DNA of 64,000 nt from Paraburkholderia largidicola (GTDB lineage: Bacteria; Pseudomonadota; Gammaproteobacteria; Burkholderiales; Burkholderiaceae), in the NCBI RefSeq assembly GCF_013426895.1, contig NZ_AP023176.1:1116001-1180000 (forward strand), written 5' to 3'. This document shows positions 63,365 through 64,000 of this stretch, in pieces. Positions within the stretch are counted from its first letter, which is position 1. Each line of letters opens with the position of its first letter. The position numbers were made by a program, and so were the translations under genes. The notes beneath the pieces are model-generated. The model searched no databases and was not told the DNA's origin. It worked only from the letters and a program-made list of their open reading frames with translations.

Positions 63365-64000
63365 GTGGCTTTATTCGTGGCGTTCTGCAGGAAAGGGATC
63401 ATCGCCGTCGCGCGCTGCGCGAGCAGCGACACGGCCTGGGTGAGCAGCCAGTAGCTCACGATCAGCAGCGCATACGGACCGATGTAGGTGTAAGTGGAGG
63501 CGACGATGTCGCTGGCCGTCATCGTCAGTTCGGGGACCGTGATGATGGATGCGACGGCGCTTTCCTTGATGACGAGAATGACCTGGTTCGCGAGCAGCGG
63601 CACGGCGAACGCAAGCGCCTGCGGCAACTCGATCGCGCGGAACGCGGCCCAGCGGCTCACCCCGAAGGCCTGCGCGGCCTCCATCTGACCGCGCGGGACA
63701 CTGGCCCATGCAGCGCGAAAGATCTCCGCGAAATACGCGCTCGCGTAGATCGCGAGCGACACGACCGTTGCTTGCACGGCCGTCATCGTGATACCGAAAA
63801 CAGGCAGCCCGAAGTAGACGATCATCAATTGCGACAGATACGGCATGCCGCGAATCAGCCAGACGAACAGACCGTAGGGCGCCGCGAGCGCGCGTGCGTA
63901 ACGCAGGCGCAACGCGTTGAGTGCGAAGCCGCCTGCCATGCCGAGCACGGCCGCGATCAGGCTGACTTCGAGCGTGACGAGCATTGCGTCGGCGAAGCGT
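63361..64000 (-). CDS. polar amino-acid ABC transporter permease, 5' end cut
   Basis: HisM/GlnP-type permease. The frame stays open to the right window edge; an internal ATG at 63984 exists, but the residues before it (RFADA) suggest a longer protein. Visible are TLEVSLIAAVLGMAGGFALNALRL, the Arg-rich turn FVWLIRGMPYLSQLMIVYFGLP typical of this family, and the EAA loop GQMEAAQAFGVSRWAAFRAIELPQAL. A substrate-binding protein gene probably lies beyond the edge. Confidence 0.88.
   Translation of the reverse strand, partial: RFADAMLVTLEVSLIAAVLGMAGGFALNALRLRYARALAAPYGLFVWLIRGMPYLSQLMIVYFGLPVFGITMTAVQATVVSLAIYASAYFAEIFRAAWASVPRGQMEAAQAFGVSRWAAFRAIELPQALAFAVPLLANQVILVIKESAVASIITVPELTMTASDIVASTYTYIGPYALLIVSYWLLTQAVSLLAQRATAMIPFLQNATNKAT

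Noticed and set aside
1..64000. Search for CRISPR arrays, tRNA or rRNA genes, transposases and integrases
   Set aside because: Nothing with these features was seen by eye. Only short tandem repeats are present, at 21385 and 25371.

Overview
The window looks like a chromosome or megaplasmid segment of a Burkholderiaceae beta-proteobacterium, most like Paraburkholderia or Burkholderia (inference). The grounds are high-GC coding sequence, many LysR regulators beside small catabolic operons, and a type III secretion system (T3SS) of the Hrp2 kind known from Ralstonia, Xanthomonas and Burkholderia. I see no tRNA, rRNA, insertion sequence, integrase or CRISPR array.

Positions 1-11702 hold the T3SS core. 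sctV (cut by the window edge) and sctU run leftward. Divergently, hrpB1-sctI-sctJ-sctK-sctL-sctN-sctO-sctT run rightward with overlapping stops and starts, followed by the AraC-type activator HrpB and the secretin sctC. The region between the divergent operons carries two perfect hrpII boxes (TTCG-N16-TTCG), one per direction, each with a YANNNT -10 element 32 bp downstream.

Positions 11731-22901 are metabolic and unrelated in content: a type II NADH dehydrogenase-like protein, an acyltransferase, CBS and GST proteins, a quinone oxidoreductase, an HdeD-like membrane protein, and a D-tartrate unit (LysR, tarD, dctA-like).

Positions 22972-29471 return to secretion. They hold a second HrpB1, a harpin-like protein, a lytic transglycosylase with a small coiled-coil exported partner, a second harpin-like protein fused to a phage-lysozyme-like domain, a 631-residue candidate effector or translocator, and an HrpG-like response regulator. 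Three perfect hrpII boxes (one without a clear -10) and one N17 variant tie this block to the T3SS regulon. This block is the most novel part of the window.

Positions 29791-36646 hold a stress operon (ECF sigma factor, two paralogous anti-sigma factors, catalase-like peroxidase), a DUF2322 protein, a degenerate tandem HD-GYP protein with a LuxR-type HTH, and a LysR regulator.

Positions 36894-46685 are catabolic: an NmrA reductase; an MFS transporter, CoA-transferase and citryl-CoA lyase-like set under a LysR regulator; and a four-carbon sugar-acid operon (KdgT-type permease, kinase, PdxA2, DeoR) behind a repeat-array promoter.

Positions 46786-64000 hold a BvgS-like hybrid kinase, a cysteine synthase, an aldolase/HAD pair with LysR, an FMN monooxygenase divergent from tauABC, and a six-gene nitrogen operon (amino-acid ABC transporter, carbamoylase, DUF1989, XRE-cupin regulator, agmatinase family) that enters from the right edge.
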